A program made the translations under genes and the position numbers. This document shows positions 8,962-21,300 of a DNA stretch of 64,000 nt, in pieces. The notes under the pieces are model-generated. The model was given only the letters and a program-made list of their open reading frames with translations, had not been told where the DNA came from and did no database searches. The DNA comes from Bryopsis sp. KO-2023 (Eukaryota; Chlorophyta; Ulvophyceae; Bryopsidales; Bryopsidaceae). How positions within the stretch are numbered: position 1 is the first letter of the stretch; each line of letters begins with the position of its first letter. Location of the stretch: NCBI GenBank assembly GCA_030272585.1, contig BSYQ01000004.1, positions 5,022,001 through 5,086,000 on the forward strand, read 5' to 3'.

Positions 8962-10996
8962 ATTGATTCCAAAAAACAGAACGAAGTTTGCTTAACAAAA
9001 GGTTTTTTTTTTAACGGGTTTTCCTTAGAAAGGGATTTTATACAATGAAGAATAGTGGAGACGATGGATGGATGGATGAGCGACAGTGATTTTTCTTTTT
9101 CTGCTTGATTTTTCTTTTTCTTTTTCTGGCTCCCAAAAGAGAAGGGATTCTTCCTTGGGAAAAAAAATAATGGTATATTTTTTTTTTGTAGCATCAAAAA
9201 AAAAAAAAAAATCTGCAGAAGTCGCAGTTATTATCCTGTATTCAAAATGGGGTGATTGGGAAGAAGGTTTTGGGGGGTGGGGAAAGCGGGGGTGTTGGTT
9301 TATTCTGTTGTAAGCTATGTTGGGGTTTGTATTCTTGAAAAAAAAAGGAATTGGAAGTGTTGGGACGAAAGCAGTGTAAACAAATGTGGTGGTGATCTTG
9401 CTCTTTGCCCAGCAGAAAAGCACCTTCGACACTCCGAATCAAACTTCACTTTTTCTTTGTCTTTCAAATATATATATAAATAGATAGATAGATACAAATA
9501 TATATATATATATTTTCCGGGTACCTCTAAGTCTTCTGTTATCTTGTGATCGACTTTCTTTGTTTGTGAAAATTGTATATTTTGGTTACCTCCGATTTTC
9601 AAGCTGATGCTTCGATTGAAATTTTCATTGATATTCAGAATTGAGGCCAAAACTAACTTTTCAACAAAGAAACAAACGTGAACCAACTGGGGTTGTGTCA
9701 TTTTCCTCTGCTTGATTGTGAAAAAGATGTCCACCCAAGGTTTGATTTTTTATTCTCAATCGATCCTTTTAATTACAAAAATGCTCTGGATCACACCAAA
9801 CGGCTACCCAACACTTTCTGCTCCAGATCGGATTATCTAAACGAATGCACTGAGTGAGACATAAGAGCTTTCCCAGAAAAATATCCCCATTTCTTCTGAT
9901 TCTAACCCCTTCTACAGCTTTTTCCAATCCATTTTCCCTCATGTCATGTCGCCGCTGCGAAAACCCCACACATCCATTTTTTCTGTCTTTCAATAATTTT
10001 CGATCTCTTTTTTTTTTTCCCATGGTGTTGGCTCATCGTTCAAGAGAGCCCTACACCAGGCTGAATAAAAATCAAACCAAACCGGAGTTTTCCCTTTTCG
10101 AGGGAAAAAATGTGGCCTGTTTTGGGGCAAATAACTGGACGGATCAAACACACCTTAAAAAAACTTTTTTTTTTCTCTTTTTTTTTCTCTTTTTTTTTTC
10201 ATTTTTTTTTTCCCATTCTTGCTTTTCCCTCCCGACTAAGCTTTAAATTTATGAGTTTATTCTTTACTATCTTTTTTTCTTTCTTGGAACCCTCCCTCCC
10301 CCCCCCGGAATGACACAAAACAAAAACTTCTCTGATATGGCAAAAATACTATCCCGAAAACGATGGTGTAAAGATGGGGGTCACAAGAAAAAAAAAAAAA
10401 AAAAGAAATCAAGAGGAAACTGAAGAAGCGAAAACGAAAATACGAAATCTCAATCCATAAACTTTCTTCACTATCGAATCGTCCCTTCGTTTCTCAGAAA
10501 CTGTTTTTTTTTTACTGTCCAATCGTCTCTTCATTTTCTCAGGAGATGGTTCTTTTCACTGTCAAATCATACCTTCGGTTTTATCTGAAACTGGTAGCAC
10601 TCCAGTAAACAAAGACAAAAAAAAAAACACTGTTCGAATTCTCTATGGATATACAATTTTATCAGGAAGAAAGTTTCCACAACGAAGCTAATGTTGTATC
10701 TCCCTTCCCATGCAAAAAACAACCGACTCAAAAAACGAAAAGACCTCCGCATTCAAATTTTTCCATCCATTCATTCATTCCAAACTTTCATGTCCCATTT
10801 TCATTGCACCTAAATTTTCTTCTAGACTTCACCGCTCGACAATCCGAACCATTCACAGCACTTGCTTTTTTTCCTTCTTTCTTTCTATTTTTTGTTTTTT
10901 TCTCTCCACCCATAAAATTCCCCCAACGGCGAAAAGAAAGCAAAAACAAAAAATGACATATAAAAATTGATACTTCCCCAATCCACCCTGGACACT
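8962..10996. other. AT-rich intergenic region between two genes reading into it
   Basis: Two kilobases with many A and T runs of 8-18 bases, a (TA)n and GATA microsatellite (9465-9515) and a 44-bp tandem repeat (10471-10600). The R3HDM4-like gene ends on its left, and the kinase gene on the minus strand ends at 10997 on its right, so both 3' ends face it. No exon recognised. Confidence 0.6.
10471..10600. repeat. 44-bp diverged tandem repeat, 3 copies
   Basis: The motif CTRTC-AATCRTMYCTTC recurs at 10471, 10515 and 10559, an exact 44-bp period, with substitutions between copies. Confidence 0.7.
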
Positions 10997-13900
10997 CTAT
11001 ATTGGGCTTCTATTCGACCGCAATTTCTTGGGCAGCAGGTGCTTGATTCGATCTTTCATTGATTTCCCTGAGAAGGAGTTTTCCCCACACAGCTTTGCAC
11101 TCTCAGATTCGCCATCAGGTTTTTTTTTGGCAAAACGACTGTTCACCCATGAGTGGCCCCTGCTAGTCAGACTTCGAGGGTCGAATTTGAAGCGACCAGA
11201 CCGTTCAAAATCCTACAACAGACAAAAGAGCTGATCAAAAACCACATCAAAAAGCGAAGGATCAAATGACCACCTGCTGATTTCAGCTTTAATTCAGCTC
11301 GTTTCAGAATGCAGAAAAAGAAAAAAAAAAAACTGAAAACAACTGAAACACCACAAAAGCATGCTGATCAATATCTTCTTTAAACAATCCATTCCCATGG
11401 TCTATTTTGCTCAGAGCTTTCAGGGTTTTTTTCCGGCTTTCGCTGGCTGGTTTGCCAGTATGTCATGGAAAGCACAAACAACGTTTTCTTGCAAAACAAC
11501 ACAAACACTGTGTAATGAAGTAATATCTATTTATAGTCAGGAGGCTCTACTGACTCAACACCCCGTTTGTTGAGACAGAAAGCTATTTGGCCTTTTGCAA
11601 CCTGTAATTTCCGCCTCTGTTTCTGTTTTATCAAAATTAAATGCCGAGTAAAATCGCTGCTTGTGCCCTAACTTTCATTTCACCTTCTTTGGAGCTGATG
11701 ACCCCACTCCATAAAGTCTGGCAGGTCCCCCAGTGCTGGACCAAAGTGCAGATTTGGTTTCTGAAACAGAGTCAGACTTGGAGGCGTTGGAAATTTCACC
11801 AGAACCACCCAGTCGAGGGATGCACGTTTTAGGTCGACAGGTGGGGCTGCGAGGGGCTCCAGCAGATCGTGAGGAAGTCTGTTTTGCCAATTTTGCCGTG
11901 CATGGACGCGATGTCGGTGGGGAAGAAATGCCCCTGATCCAATAATGAAAAGAGAAACTGTCAAAAAAAATGGAACGCCACAGTCCAGAATCAAAACAAG
12001 AGGCATAAAAAAAAAAAGATGGGACTCTCCAGTGAGGAAGTCACCAGCAGCTTCCAAACATGGAGATTAGTCATCCATTCTAAGGAGAAAAGAAAACCCG
12101 ACGGAGTGGCATTGAACTCATCCTGGAGGGGGTTCCTCAATACAGAAGGGAGCGTGAAAACAATCGATAAAGACGAAACCCTCCGGTGGATCATACGAAA
12201 AATAAATATATTAATAAATATATACTGACATGTGTTCACAAAATTTTGTGGCAAACAATGAACTTTTAACGTGTCAAAATGTTCATGGGGAGGTGAACAA
12301 ACGGTTTTTGCTTCGTTTCTGGTTTCGGAGTCACTGCATCGCAACCTCTTGATCAATGGATCTGTAATTTTGTGGGTTTCATAAACGTGTATCAGAAATG
12401 CTGCCCACAAAAATTCACATCAATTGGATGTCTCACTCGTGAACTGTAACCCCAAACATAAGTGGACAGTTAATCTGGGACGGAGTAAGTATATATTTTT
12501 TCATATATTTTACTCGCATACGAAAAACAAGGTCACCTCTGTTGCTTGCTTGTGATTGATTCGCATCTTGGTGTTGCTGTGGCTGACAGGGGAGCGAGGG
12601 CTCTTATCCCCACGTTTTGACAAATCCATGGATGTTGTAGAAGCTTTTCAGCTGATGGTCGCACGCTGGAGTCCTTCTCTAGAGCCTGAACGCACAATCG
12701 AAACCCCCCACTTCAATTTCTGGAAGACCGAATGAATATACACCTTGAAACATCAATTTTTCGAGCTGGAAGCTATTTTTAGTGTTTATTAAGAGAAGGT
12801 TCTATGGTTCTTTGTTAAACGCATGATTGCAAGGCCAGTTTCAACAGCAAAAAACAGTAGCAGTCAAAGTAGAGGCTCCATCATATGGTTTTTTGAATTC
12901 AAACGACAAAGGAGAGTGGTGTGCCTATTTCATATATGTGTTTTTACATTTTCAAAAAATATATTATTCAGCAAAAAAAAAATCAAAATAGTAATAATAA
13001 CAGTACTCAACGTTTAGAAAAAAGAGAAAAATCCAATGCAGGATGAGGGGAAGGGCACCCCACCTTGTTGATAAAATGCTGACAAAAGACAGACATGCTT
13101 TGCGGGAATTTTTCCACGGGGGACCAAAGAATGAGTTTCATAGTTTCTTGCATATCTTCCACTTCGAACGGCGGCTTTCCGACTATCAACTCGTATGCAA
13201 GAATCCCCAGAGACCAAATGTCGACTTTTTCGTTGTAACAGCCCAACTTGCCCATCCCATTATCTAGCTTTTTGAGTTCGTCTGGTGATGGCGTCCGAAG
13301 AACCTGTTAGGAAAAACCATGGAAATGTTTTTTTATTATCAAGGAAAACAGGGGGACAATGAAAAAGACATCAGAATTTACCTTTAAAAAAATACCTTTA
13401 CCTTTTGTCTCAGAAAACATTTTTTTTTTTTCCTGAACTGGGTTTTGTGTATCAGCTGGGACTGTTGATATTCGGTTCATAAACCCAAATATTTCCAAAA
13501 AAATAATAATTAATTTTTCGTTATTATTACCTCCGGGGCCATATAGTCCAGAGTGCCAACTTTTGTTGTTGCGATTTCACGACTCGTATCCAATGCCAAG
13601 CCAAAGTCTCCCAATTTCAAGCTGCCGTCTTTTGTAAAAAATACATTTTCTGCCTTTAAATCCCTGTCCACATCAGAGGTGGAAATCTGAGATAGGGCAC
13701 CCACCCACACCGAGCAGTTTTTAAAGTAATTTATGCACACTCTATTTTTTTTTGCAGGTTTCTTTTTTTGGTTCAACAGCCTAAAAAAAGAAAGTCATGT
13801 CAGACGGACTTTCGAGATCAATTTGAGGAAATGCAATATTTACTCACATGTGTCTTTCCATTGTGCTTTTTTTTCCCTCACCTATGAACAATGCCTTGTT

Positions 13901-15943
13901 TATGCAAGCGGTCTAAAATCTTCAGCAGCGGGTAGACTACCTGAACAAAAACGAAAACCATTCAACTACCACACCTAAAAAGGAAGTTATAATTACAAGA
14001 TTTGCATAATGGTTTTTTTTCAAGTATGGACGCAGTCGAAAACCTATTCTTGCAAATCTCAAGCGAATTAGTAAACCGGATAGACGCATTTATGTAATTT
14101 CCAAACAGGTACCCCAATATTAGGTGGACGAGGGATGCTCGTTGTCTCGATCGAATGAAAATTCAATCAATTTCCACTCTCCTTCCAAAGTTGTTTTTTT
14201 TAATCAACCCAACCCAGGATTCAGGACTCCCCCCCCCCAAAAAAAAAGCAAAAGAAACAGAAAACAATCCACATTCTACCTTTCGACAGACATCTCGTTC
14301 AGACATGGTTCCCCCACTCTTGTCCATTTGATGAAGCAGATCTTGGCCATGGCAGTATTCCGTCACAATGCACACGTTTTGCACATCCTCAAAGACACCC
14401 AAAAGTGACACTATACCATCAAACCTGCAGAATTATCAACAATCTTGTTGTTAACAGAAAAAAATGAACTCGCTGCCACAAACATACATTAAAAAAAAGT
14501 ACTTCAAAAATAGTTTGTCAAGAAGACAATCACTGTTTAAAAAAAAAAAAAAAAAATTGGTATCAATCATTCATCAATACAAAAAAAAAAGAAAAAAACA
14601 TATCTATGTACGTATATCTCCAGTGATTCCAAGGGGAAGAAAGGCAATGGTTAAAGCCTTATGCATTTTCTGACACTGTACCAGAAACCCAGACTGGAAC
14701 CTTAATTTTTATTCCAGGAATTTCATCCCTTGTATTCTATCCCTATTGGATTTCTGATGGAAATGGCATGGAGCTGAATCGTTTTCATAGCAGTTCACTG
14801 TTTTGCCATTATTTTGTTAAAATTTGAAAAAAAAAGGTCAGAAAGTGTGACCTATCCAGTCCATTGTGTGACCTATCCAGTCCATTTGAGTGATGTGGGA
14901 GTTTGACTCGGTTTTCACGTGACAACTGTAAAAGATCACATGGGTGCGAGACAACTCACCCATCGGTGTTGAATTTCGTGAGAAATGCGATTTCTTTCCT
15001 CACATTGAGAAGATGGCGGTCCTGCAGGTACACCTTGGGGTAGGCTTTCACAACGACCTGTTCTGCGGTCGCGCCGCAAACAGCGTGCCAGACTACGCTC
15101 AACCTGCAAAAACAAAAACCAGACGGCCAAGCCGTTGCTGAATCTTTCCAACGTTCCATGAACCGTTTCGTTGTCTTACAGAAAGTTAGAACATCGCTTG
15201 CGCGAGCATCCCGTGACGGCGACGAAAAGACGTCGCGCCGTCGGGGAGCCCAACTAAAAAAAAAAAGTGGGAACACTAAAAAAAAGCCGACTTCGGTCCA
15301 AGGCTGATCTATTTTCGCTTCTGCTGAAACTGCTCGGTTTGCGGTCGCCACCGCTGGTCAAAATTCTCTTCACCGAAGCGCCAAGACGACAGGCAACGCC
15401 AACCACAATTTCGACAAGACATCCTTGAGGGGAAAACAGGAGCTCGCTGGAATAGATACTTGAAGTCGACCAGGAAAACGAACCTGCCACGATAAATTTC
15501 TGTGAATGAAGTGAAATCGTTCATCGACGAGTATTTGACGCCCCAACGCTCATCGTTCCATGAACGAACTGCAGGCGATAGGAACTGTTTTTCAGCGGAT
15601 TCATTCTTTTCGATAGACCCTGTCGACTCCGCGAGCTCGGCCCTGCAAAAGGATTCCACAACGGGCGTCTGTGCAGGTCCACCGAATGATTCAAAAACTC
15701 CCCACAACACAGGAAAAGACGACCCTTGGCCGAAAGATGACGAAGTGGTGGCTCGCTAACGCTTTCAGCACCCTCCCCAGAATCAACACTGCAAAGCTGA
15801 CGAATACTGTACCAAGGGCGATGTTCTGCGGGAATCGTAGTGGATGGTACGCGGTTGTCAATCGATACATCAGTCCACCAGAGGCCCTTGTGTTCGTTGT
15901 CGACAGGGCAGTGCACAGGAGCTGGAGTATCGACAGGAGTCAT
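10997..15943 (-). CDS. Serine/threonine protein kinase, Aurora/PLK/CaMK-like, with Ser-rich C-terminal tail
   Basis: Ten exons read leftward: 15943-15813, 15642-15484, 15103-14960, 14424-14280, 13940-13882, 13663-13531, 13303-13064, 12685-12588, 11933-11684 and 11212-10997, giving 524 residues with every phase agreeing. The kinase domain is about residues 88-358: glycine loop reduced to RGRLSVVW (95-102), ATP-site Lys116 in VVVKAY, Glu134, catalytic HRDLKAEN (212-219), DFG (232-234) and APE (255-257). After APE there is a short insert (VLRTPSPDEL) as in many algal kinases, then VDIWSLGILAYEL. Residues 359-524 are basic, Ser/Pro-rich and probably disordered, ending in a lysine-rich block. It phosphorylates Ser/Thr; substrate unknown. 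The first two exons and the junction at 12588 (donor GTCAGC) are the least certain. It is divergent from the coiled-coil gene at 16643. Confidence 0.75.
14849..14888. repeat. Short tandem duplication in a kinase intron
   Basis: GTGACCTATCCAGTCCATT occurs twice in a row (about 20-bp period) within the intron between the third and fourth kinase exons. Confidence 0.8.
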
Positions 15944-16642
15944 GGCGAAAAGTTGTCGACCAACTGATACTGAGAAGAGCCCGCGTCGGTGGGGTGGACA
16001 TGCGTGCGTGCTGGGTCTGATTCTGTCGGACTGGATTTATTAAGCAATGAATCCAATTTTTTCCAGCTAAGAATGGGCAGGTGCTTTTGGTGGGCGGTAG
16101 TGGGTGCCCAGTCTCCTGACTCTGGTGGGTCGTTGGCTGGGTGGAAGCGTGGGTCGGTCAGTGCTTGGCTGCAAGAAGTTACAACCGCAACGAGACAGGC
16201 TTCTGTAACAGTCTTCCAAAAATGGCCACCATCCAACCACAAACAAACTGGATGAAAGGTCTTTGCCTGCTCTTCGGGATTGAACTGAGTTCCATTTGGA
16301 AGGTTGCAATTTCCAAACGCAAGTATCAAGCAATTCACTTTATTTTTCCATATTTTTCCTTCATATCTTCTTCCTCCTTTTTCAAATTCAAACATCCCAT
16401 GGACTGAAAGTCGGCGGAGCCCGTGGGCGCGTCCACTTCGGTTTGATGTTTTGAGCCAGTTCGAGTTTCTGTCAATTGCCCCCAGAACCCCCCGGTCTGA
16501 CAAGACAGAAACATGTGCGAAATATTAACCGATGTCCTTTTGAGGGAATCCCCACACAACGCAACAGCTGAAAGACTCCCGCCGCCTTCCAGACTCCATT
16601 ATAACTGAACCAGATACGTATCGCATACGCTTGAACTACGAA
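15944..16642. promoter_or_regulatory. Shared upstream space of two divergent genes
   Basis: About 700 bp between the kinase start (15943, minus) and the coiled-coil gene start (16643, plus). No TATA box stands out. A 187-codon minus-strand open frame covers 15940-16503 but has no recognisable domain and no splice agreement with the kinase exons, so I do not call it. Confidence 0.4.
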
Positions 16643-17387
16643 ATGCACAATTCTGGGGCACAGCTGAACGAAGGCCATGGCGGAGACCATGTTGCAAGGG
16701 GAAGCAACGTGGCGGCGCAGATCGAAGAAACCACGGAGCCTGGCGAGGGTGCCTATGTCACGGAGACGGTGGGGTCGGGTATCGCTGGAATGGAAGCTAG
16801 AGCGAGTGAAATCGACGCCAAGGTTGGTTTGGAAGAATTCTTCTGTCGCAGCATCGTAAAAACTGTATATATATAGAGAGAAAGTTTTTTTTCTTCAGGA
16901 GGCTGTCACTGGCGTGGGAGCTTTTTGACGTTGCTTTTGCGTTTCGTGGCTGTGTGCAGATCACGGACTTGATATCAGGTGGCGAATTTATGTTTCTCTT
17001 GTCGCGAGCGCTTGTGTTGATTGTATAATTGATCTCGGATTCTGATGGCGGCGGGGTCTCGACGTTGCAGTCGCGTGCCAGATTCTCGACCACGTGAAGG
17101 AGCAATTCATCGAGCGGATGGAAAGGTGGAGGAAGGCCTTTTCCCACGTTTATCTTACGTTTTTTGGTTTGGTTTGGTTATCTTACGTTTTTCGTGACCG
17201 TGAATTTGGGGAATTCTGTTGAAACAGGTTGAGAGAAGAGGTTTCGGCGTTTCAGAAAAATCAAACGGAGCAGTGGATGGCGATGTCGATGGAAACTCAC
17301 GAATGCATCGAGCGTTTGCAGAACGCCCAGCATCTCGTGCAGCGCCTCACTCTGGGGGCCAGTGACCCGCTGCGCGATGAGGAATGA
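16643..17387 (+). CDS. Small coi­led-coil protein with a 19-nt microexon
   Basis: Four exons (16643-16822, 16960-16978, 17071-17125, 17228-17387) give 137 residues. The start is the first ATG in frame. Residues 1-55 are polar and Gly/Glu-rich; residues 56-125 form a continuous helix with heptad spacing across three junctions (ITDLIS, VACQILDHVKEQFIERME, RLREEVSAFQ, then ECIERLQNAQHLVQRL). This continuity, with matching phases, is the main support for the 19-nt second exon. The size and layout recall small subunits of multi-protein coiled-coil complexes such as BLOC/BORC-type or kinetochore subunits, but I do not recognise the family. Divergent from the kinase gene. Confidence 0.65.
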
Positions 17388-18302
17388 AAGTGGCATGCAA
17401 AAGGGGAGAGAATTGCCGGCTTATCAATTCGCCGAAAGGATACATTTTCGGGGTTTTTGTTGCGATGTTCATCCATGCAACATTGTTCGATTTCTAGAGC
17501 AAATCTTTGCCTTTTGGGAAAAGCGTCTGAGATACTTGTCATCCGACAGAGGCTAACAGGCAGTCTGGGGAATTGTTTGGTTTGCCATGTGAAGCTGTCT
17601 GTTTTAGTATGCGAAGTAGTATAATTAAGGCGTATGAAATATTAGAGCGGGGTGGGCATTAATGCATCAATTTCAATTTTTGGCCTGTGAAACAAATGTA
17701 GCGCACGATGAATTTTCATTCCCCAAAATAGATGATTTCTTGGTGACTTGCCAACCGCTTACATCTCTTGCATCGAAATTTCCTTCTTCTGCATTCGAAA
17801 CAACTGACAGATCTCCAAATCCTTTCTAAAACTATCAACAAAAATCCACAAAACACGATTTGAAGTCCCCTTTTCAATAACCAATACTTCTAAAACCAAA
17901 GCCAAAACATCATATAATAAGACCCAAAAAAGTACGATACAAATGCGACTCTCAGACCTCTCACATGGCTTTCTTGCTGACATTGGAAAAAAAAATCATG
18001 CTACTTTCAATGGGAGAGGGTTTTATAGAGGAGCAATACTGGTGGACGTTGATTAGAATGTCTTGGCTCAGACAATCCAACAGAAAAGGGGGTTGGGGGG
18101 CAGTGAAGTCCTTGCGTTTCCTCACTCGAAATAAGATGGTGGTGATGATCCACGTTGGTGACAGTTTTATCGGTTGTACAACATATCAATGTATTTCTGT
18201 CGGTCACCATGGTTGATAAGTCGGGCGACGGTTACACCCTCCTCCATAAGAGCCCAGTTCGTCTCTTGCTAGACCATATCCTACACTCCGAGTTGTGCAA
18301 CC
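17388..18302. other. Intergenic region, nothing recognised
   Basis: About 0.9 kb between the coiled-coil gene and the lectin gene, both on the plus strand. Scattered short ORFs in all frames, none with domain or splice support. It should contain the 3' end of the first gene and the promoter of the second. Confidence 0.5.
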
Positions 18303-21300
18303 ATGAACAAGAAAGCAGTGGCGGTTGCGGTGATAGCAATCGTTGCTTTCCGTGTGGTAAGAGGCCGAGCCGCAGCAACAGTCCTCGAAGCTGGCCGAGC
18401 GCGGGTCAATTCGAGACAATAGAAACCTCCGTAGCTGTGCCCTTTTCGTCTCTATGCAAGACGCTGATAGATTCGTTGACCGCAATACGATTCGCTTCTT
18501 CACCAATCACTTGCACAGTTTTGCCGAGCTCGACACACTGGCTGTTCCGAAGATGAGCTTTTTTGGTTGTGTGGTTGCAGTTTGCTGTTGTGCGAAGTGC
18601 CCAATTCGACAATTACGTTGATGGAGACCCACACGCAGGTGAGTTGAGTTCCACGGAGATACAACAAAATAACGCAAACACAACAAACAAGAAACGAACG
18701 CGCGCGAAATGCCACGAAAGAGAACGACGCCAGATTTTCCAGGATGTTGACTTCATAAGAAAACGCTAACTACCCCACCCCATGTATTTAACGCCTCGTC
18801 ATGGAACATCCTCAAGAGCGTCTCCCTTGCTTCGAATGGCCCCCTTGGTCCTCTTTGGTTTTGAACCAACTCAGCGTTCAAGCATAACACCCAGTCAGGG
18901 CATTGAATACATAATCCAGATTCCCTCCAAGGTCGAATCAGACAGAAAGGAAGGAGCACTCAAAAAATCGAATAGGAGCTACATGCTTTCCTTGCCAAGT
19001 CTTTGATTTTGACGCTCCTTGATCAGGAACTTGCGAAAGATGCGATCCTCGTTATAATCTTCTGAGTCCGAACCTGTGGGCACACCCACATGGATCTGAC
19101 GGAAGATTTGGGACATCCACATACACAAAGCCAACCTACAGACTACCCAACCAATCTACATACAAAAGAGGATTTCAAGACACATCCTTCAAGAATGGAA
19201 TGATGTTCACAAGGGTATGGCTCGTTTCGCTTACCATGTGCTGCTCGTTGGCTCCCTCCGCTGATAACCAGTCTCCCCCAGCTGAATGTCGCACCCTGTC
19301 AATGGGAAGGTAACGTATTCATCAAATGTGCCAGGGATCCGTCCTGCATGGGCCATACGCACCTGCAAGGCCTGACTTTGCGATGCTCAAACGCAGTATC
19401 CATATGGGGAGCCGCCTGGAGGCTTCCTGGATAAAAATTGACAGGTGAGGCACAGATGTTATCTTTGTGTCCTCAAGATTCCGGCAAGCACGTAAACTAA
19501 TCGGTGTGTTGGCTTTATGAACGGGGAGCTGAAGTTCAATCTGGTATTGTCAAGGGGAGGACCCGACTTGGATTATTCCAAAGCAAGGCCTCATGGTGGT
19601 GCGCTGCACTACATGATTCTGACGAGAGCAAAATCACCTCGTTACAGTCCTTCGTTTCCTTTGAAGGCCCCAGAAGAGTCAATCGCAGTGCTCTGGACCC
19701 CGTAAGCTGCAACGTTTAGTGACTCGACAGCCTTCGCCTAACGCAGATTTTGATGCAGTAGCTTGAGAATGACAAGCTTGTTTTTTTTGTCTCTACAGGG
19801 AATTTTTACAGCTTCAGACCCCCAGGATAAATCCTCCCTTCTCGTGCAGCAAATGGGAGGTTGATTTTTCCTTGACTCTCACAGTAGACGGCGTTTCTTT
19901 TGAAAGTTCTTGCGGTGTGTTTTTCACGACGTGGGAAGACGCAGGAGTCAGTGATGTCGACCAGGGTATGGAAAAACTTATCTCTTGGGAAAATTATCAT
20001 GTGCTCGTCAAGATGGATAGAACAATAGCAGTTGAGGTTTTTTTTTATTGGCAGACTCCAAGTGGAACCTCTTCATGGGTGCGGACTGCGATGGCGAGAG
20101 CTGTGAAAAAAATGTTGGATGGGCGGGGACTTCCTGTCTTTCGCTTCTTGATATTCGGAAAAATACCTATGCCCTGGGTACCTACTCATACAGAAGCTCG
20201 GATTTCTTGCCGTCGTTGGCGACCGTAGACACCCATTCAGAGGTATATTCTGGGGGTTTACGTTATTCCGTGTTTCTGATATCGTTGAGCAGCCAACGAC
20301 CTATTCATGAATTAAATAAATCATAAACCAATCTGTCTCTGAAACAGGAGCTGTGCATCGGAAGCTTGCCCGCAAGAGCAATGTTTCTTGGGGCCGGGAA
20401 TGCCCACTATCATAGTGCTTGCGAAGCTCCTATTTGTGCCAATACAGGCACCAATCGCGAACCGTGGATTACCTTGGACTTGGGCCGCTTTGCATACGTT
20501 GATTTTGTGGTGATCAAGGTATACCAGGCGTACTGTAAAGCATGTTGGGTTAGCCTGTTTTCGTAGACATGGCCTTATTATATTTTGCTGTGCTATCAGA
20601 ACTCGTTCGACATGGGGCCTCTGGCGGATTTCGAGCTCAGGATTGGGAACTCAAAAGAGTGGCAGTACAATGAGCCGTGTCCTCATTTTGAGGTGTGGCA
20701 TACTCTCCACAGCACAGAAATTTGCACTGTGCCATTTGAAAGGAATTATCTGTATTGAAGATTGGTATCTTCATTGCACCTCTTGAAAAGAATTGACCCT
20801 TTACCCATGTGTGGATCGGTAAAAAATACTTTGTACTGCATGGTTGAATTAAGGTTTACCCAGAGGGGTGCCATTCTTCGTTTTTTCAAAGTGCGGTGGT
20901 GTGTGTGATGTTTTCCACTGATATTGTGTTTCCCTCCCCTCCAAAACAGGCTGCATATCTTGCGCTTGGAGCCAGGATGACATTTGCTTGCGGAGGTTTC
21001 GGGCGATATGTGACCTTGCGTCGTACAGGACACTGTGTTGGCCTCAGCGTATGCGAATTCTTGCCATACGGCAAGAAAACAGGGCAATGTGCAACTATGA
21101 CCTCCTCTGATGTATTCAACGCAAATCTGGAATCAAAATTTGTGGTAAGGGCCGGAACTAGTAGGTTGCTTCCCTCTGACACTGATATCCAAGTATCTAA
21201 AGTGGTTTTTCGATTTCGTCCAGTTCACCGAAGTTTCTCAATCGTATGAGACCACAGTTGGTCGGTGGCCGCATCCTGTGGAGAAAAAACCACGGGGAAC

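Noticed and set aside
15940-16503. 187-codon minus-strand open frame upstream of the kinase
   Set aside because: No domain, no donor or acceptor in phase with the kinase exons, and it covers the divergent promoter. Treated as chance.
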